A stretch of DNA of 8,339 bases from Planctomycetota bacterium (lineage in GTDB: Bacteria; Planctomycetota; UBA8108; UBA1146; JAJFFE01), in the NCBI GenBank assembly GCA_020425835.1, contig JAGQRC010000113.1:1-8339 (forward strand). The letters run 5' to 3'. Positions 6,834 through 8,339 of the stretch are shown piece by piece. How positions within the stretch are numbered: position 1 is the first letter of the stretch; each line of letters opens with the position of its first letter. Below the pieces are notes generated by a model that was not told where the DNA came from, did no database searches, and saw only the letters and a program-made list of their open reading frames with translations. A program made the position numbers and the translations under genes.

Positions 6834-6878
6834 AGCGGATGGGTCGCTCCCAGAAACCGAGAACCCGTCCCTGGAGGA

Positions 6879-6890
6879 CGGCCATGGCCG
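6879..6890. repeat. 12-bp perfect palindrome CGGCCATGGCCG
   Basis: A zero-spacer palindrome 56-67 nt upstream of the second FG-GAP start. It could be a dimeric protein site or a restriction-type palindrome. It is not present in the first paralogue's leader. Confidence 0.3.
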
Positions 6891-6911
6891 GGCGTGGCGA
6901 CACGAACGGTC

Positions 6912-6939
6912 GGGGGAATGAGCCTCCAGGGTAAGGAGA
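6912..6939 (+). promoter_or_regulatory. Leader element and ribosome binding site of the second FG-GAP gene
   Basis: GGGGGAA (6912-6918) and GGGTAAGGAGA (6929-6939) repeat the two blocks found before the first paralogue, with 10 nt between them instead of 11. AGGAG (6934-6938) is 7 nt before the ATG at 6946. Confidence 0.65.
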
Positions 6940-6945
6940 CCTGAC

Positions 6946-8339
6946 ATGAGACGCCTCATCGTGGCGTTGTGCCTGCTGTCGTGCGGCACCGCCCGACTTC
7001 TCGCCGTGGATCCCGTGGTGCCGATCAGCGTCCAGTACGCCTACGAGATTCCGATCCGGAACCACGGGACGCCGACCGATCCCGCGATCACCCGAACGAT
7101 CGCTGGCCGTTTCGACCTCGACTACGACGTCGACTGTGTGGTCCTCCAGGACGACACGCCGGTGCTGTACTCCGGACCGGGCCTGTACGACGCCCCGATC
7201 CAGTATCCCGCCGCCGCCTCGGGAGTGGTGGACATCGCCTGCAAGCGCGCCGGCGTCGATGGTGCGGAGCTCCTTACGGTGGGCCCCGCCGGGCTGATCG
7301 GCTGGCAGTGGGACGGAACCCAGTTCGTCGAGCGCCAGATCGGGCCGGCCGGCGACTGGGGCAACGTGACACTGCTGCGAACCGCCGACCTGAACGTCGG
7401 GGGTGGAGCGGACATCATCGGCTACCGCTTCCAGGGTGGGGTCAACCAGATCGTGATCCTGAAGGATGAAGGGCAACCCGAGGAGACGATGTCGGTGTTC
7501 AACTGCGGCCGCGCCCCGCTGGACATCGTGCCCTTCGTTCGTTCGTCGGGGGACGTGCAGATCGCCGTGCTGACGACCCTCGGGGTGGGAATCTACGCTC
7601 AGAACGGAGACCTGCTCGACGCCTTCATCCGCGTCGCACCCGCAGGCACGCTCGTGGCGGTCAACCAGGGGCAGCCTCGCGACGATCTGGTCTGGACCTA
7701 CCGAACCGGCGGGACGGACAAGCTGCAGGTCATCGAGAACGACGGCACGGACCTCGCGCTCTCCGGAGTCGTGCTCGATCTCGGCGACCTCGGCGTGGTC
7801 TCTGCCCGCGCCGGTGACCTCGACCAGAACGGCGCCGACGACGTCGTCCTCAACCACACCCAGAGCTTCGCGGTCGAGGTCCTCCTGAGCGATGGCAACG
7901 GGTACAGCCTCGACCCGAACCACCATCAGAGCCACCTGCTGGTCGCCGCGGCGGGGACCGGCGATGCTTCGGCGAACGCCGGTTGGATCGAGCTCTCCGA
8001 TTTCGACTCCGACGGCGACCTCGATGTCTTCGCGCCGGCCAGCGGCGACCACGTCGTGCACATCATGGAGAACGGGCACGTGAACGGGGCGTCGCTGCAG
8101 CCCGCGATCGCGGACATGCTGTTCGGCTGGTCGGTCGACGGCTTCGACTCCAGCTACATCCGCGTGATCTTCGAGACCCCGTCGCTCACCGGCCCGCTCG
8201 CGACCGCTACCCACATCGAGCTCGTTCGCTGGCGCAAGCCGCTGATTCCCACCGCCACCGAGGTCGTCGGTCATCGATTCCTCGCGGAGGCGAACCAGGA
8301 ATACCCGATGATCTTCGCGTTGCTCGACGAAGACGAGCG
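6946..8339 (+). CDS. Secreted FG-GAP/VCBS-repeat protein (second paralogue), 3' end cut by window edge
   Basis: The 464 visible codons read open to the window edge and align from end to end with the preceding protein; by eye roughly half the residues match in the N-terminal part. By that alignment, about 110-130 C-terminal residues lie outside the window. Residues 1-20 form a signal peptide with likely cleavage before VDP. LLSC at 10-13 faintly resembles a lipobox, but the shared VDP mature start argues for ordinary Sec cleavage. Repeat loops are at 57-63 (DLDYDVD), 148-156 (DLNVGGGAD, with a calcium-ligand Asp replaced by Gly), 291-299 (DLDQNGADD) and 352-360 (DFDSDGDLD). The C-terminal domain begins as in the sister (HIELVRWRK) but lacks the acidic insertion. 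The gene is separated from its paralogue by a terminator-like hairpin and has its own leader. Role unknown; ligand binding or matrix/surface attachment is the usual inference for such propellers. Confidence 0.87.
   Translation, partial: MRRLIVALCLLSCGTARLLAVDPVVPISVQYAYEIPIRNHGTPTDPAITRTIAGRFDLDYDVDCVVLQDDTPVLYSGPGLYDAPIQYPAAASGVVDIACKRAGVDGAELLTVGPAGLIGWQWDGTQFVERQIGPAGDWGNVTLLRTADLNVGGGADIIGYRFQGGVNQIVILKDEGQPEETMSVFNCGRAPLDIVPFVRSSGDVQIAVLTTLGVGIYAQNGDLLDAFIRVAPAGTLVAVNQGQPRDDLVWTYRTGGTDKLQVIENDGTDLALSGVVLDLGDLGVVSARAGDLDQNGADDVVLNHTQSFAVEVLLSDGNGYSLDPNHHQSHLLVAAAGTGDASANAGWIELSDFDSDGDLDVFAPASGDHVVHIMENGHVNGASLQPAIADMLFGWSVDGFDSSYIRVIFETPSLTGPLATATHIELVRWRKPLIPTATEVVGHRFLAEANQEYPMIFALLDEDE

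Larger units (their letters stand above)
6689..6945. other. Intergenic region and leader of the second FG-GAP gene
   Basis: About 257 bp without a credible gene. After the terminator-like hairpin it holds a GACGAG/CTCGTC pairing, a CCGTCC/GGACGG hairpin (6865-6870 with 6876-6881), a 12-bp palindrome and the leader block before the ATG. An 8-codon frame (ATG 6918 to TGA 6942-6944) ends 1 nt before the gene but is absent from the sister leader. No confident promoter was found. Confidence 0.55.

Noticed and set aside
6918..6944. An 8-codon mini-frame ending 1 nt before the second FG-GAP gene, a possible leader peptide.
   Set aside because: The matching leader of the first paralogue has no ATG there, and the frame simply runs through the shared Shine-Dalgarno block.
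6955..6984. A lipoprotein signal (LLSC) in the second FG-GAP protein.
   Set aside because: The -2 residue is atypical, the paralogue lacks the motif, and both mature proteins align from VDP after an ordinary cleavage site.
6400..8274. A 624-codon antisense open frame spanning the end of one FG-GAP gene, the intergenic region and the second gene.
   Set aside because: The product is an Arg/Gly/Val-rich shadow of the sense codons. Similar shadows occur opposite both paralogues, as expected from shared sequence and high GC at third positions.

Overview
The window comes from a GC-rich bacterium; coding third positions are overwhelmingly G or C. Two Sec-exported proteins and a YbbAP-like inner-membrane exporter suggest a diderm envelope. 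The mix of an archaeal-type (type II) GAPDH and secreted FG-GAP/VCBS proteins would suit Planctomycetota, Myxococcota or a similar environmental lineage. That placement is inference, because the window holds no rRNA, tRNA or other phylogenetic marker. I see no mobile element, CRISPR array or tRNA.

Layout. (1) Positions 1-1061, minus strand: a type II glyceraldehyde-3-phosphate dehydrogenase homologue, almost complete but cut by the left window edge. (2) Positions 1062-1364: a divergent intergenic region with several perfect inverted repeats, most of them in the leader of the dehydrogenase. (3) Positions 1365-4597, plus strand: a two-gene operon with a 4-nt start/stop overlap. It encodes a LolD/YbbA-type ABC ATPase (TTG start) and an 839-residue, roughly ten-helix YbbP/FtsX-family permease. 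(4) Positions 4598-4921: a gene-free stretch with a direct repeat, small hairpins and a leader element. (5) Positions 4922-6688, plus strand: a secreted 588-residue FG-GAP/VCBS-repeat protein. (6) Positions 6689-6945: an intergenic region with a terminator-like hairpin and a leader resembling the previous one. (7) Positions 6946-8339, plus strand: a tandem paralogue of the secreted protein, cut by the right window edge.

How the genes relate. The ATPase and permease clearly form one transporter of the lipid/hydrophobic-substrate export class (MacB/LolCDE/YbbAP superfamily). The two FG-GAP proteins are a tandem duplication. Their upstream regions share at least two elements at matching distances from the start codon, so each may be transcribed or translated under similar control. 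Nothing ties the dehydrogenase, the transporter and the FG-GAP pair into one pathway. The most unusual items are the FG-GAP pair with its shared leaders and diverging calcium loops, and the archaeal-type GAPDH with its palindrome-rich leader. I found no convincing new multi-gene system.
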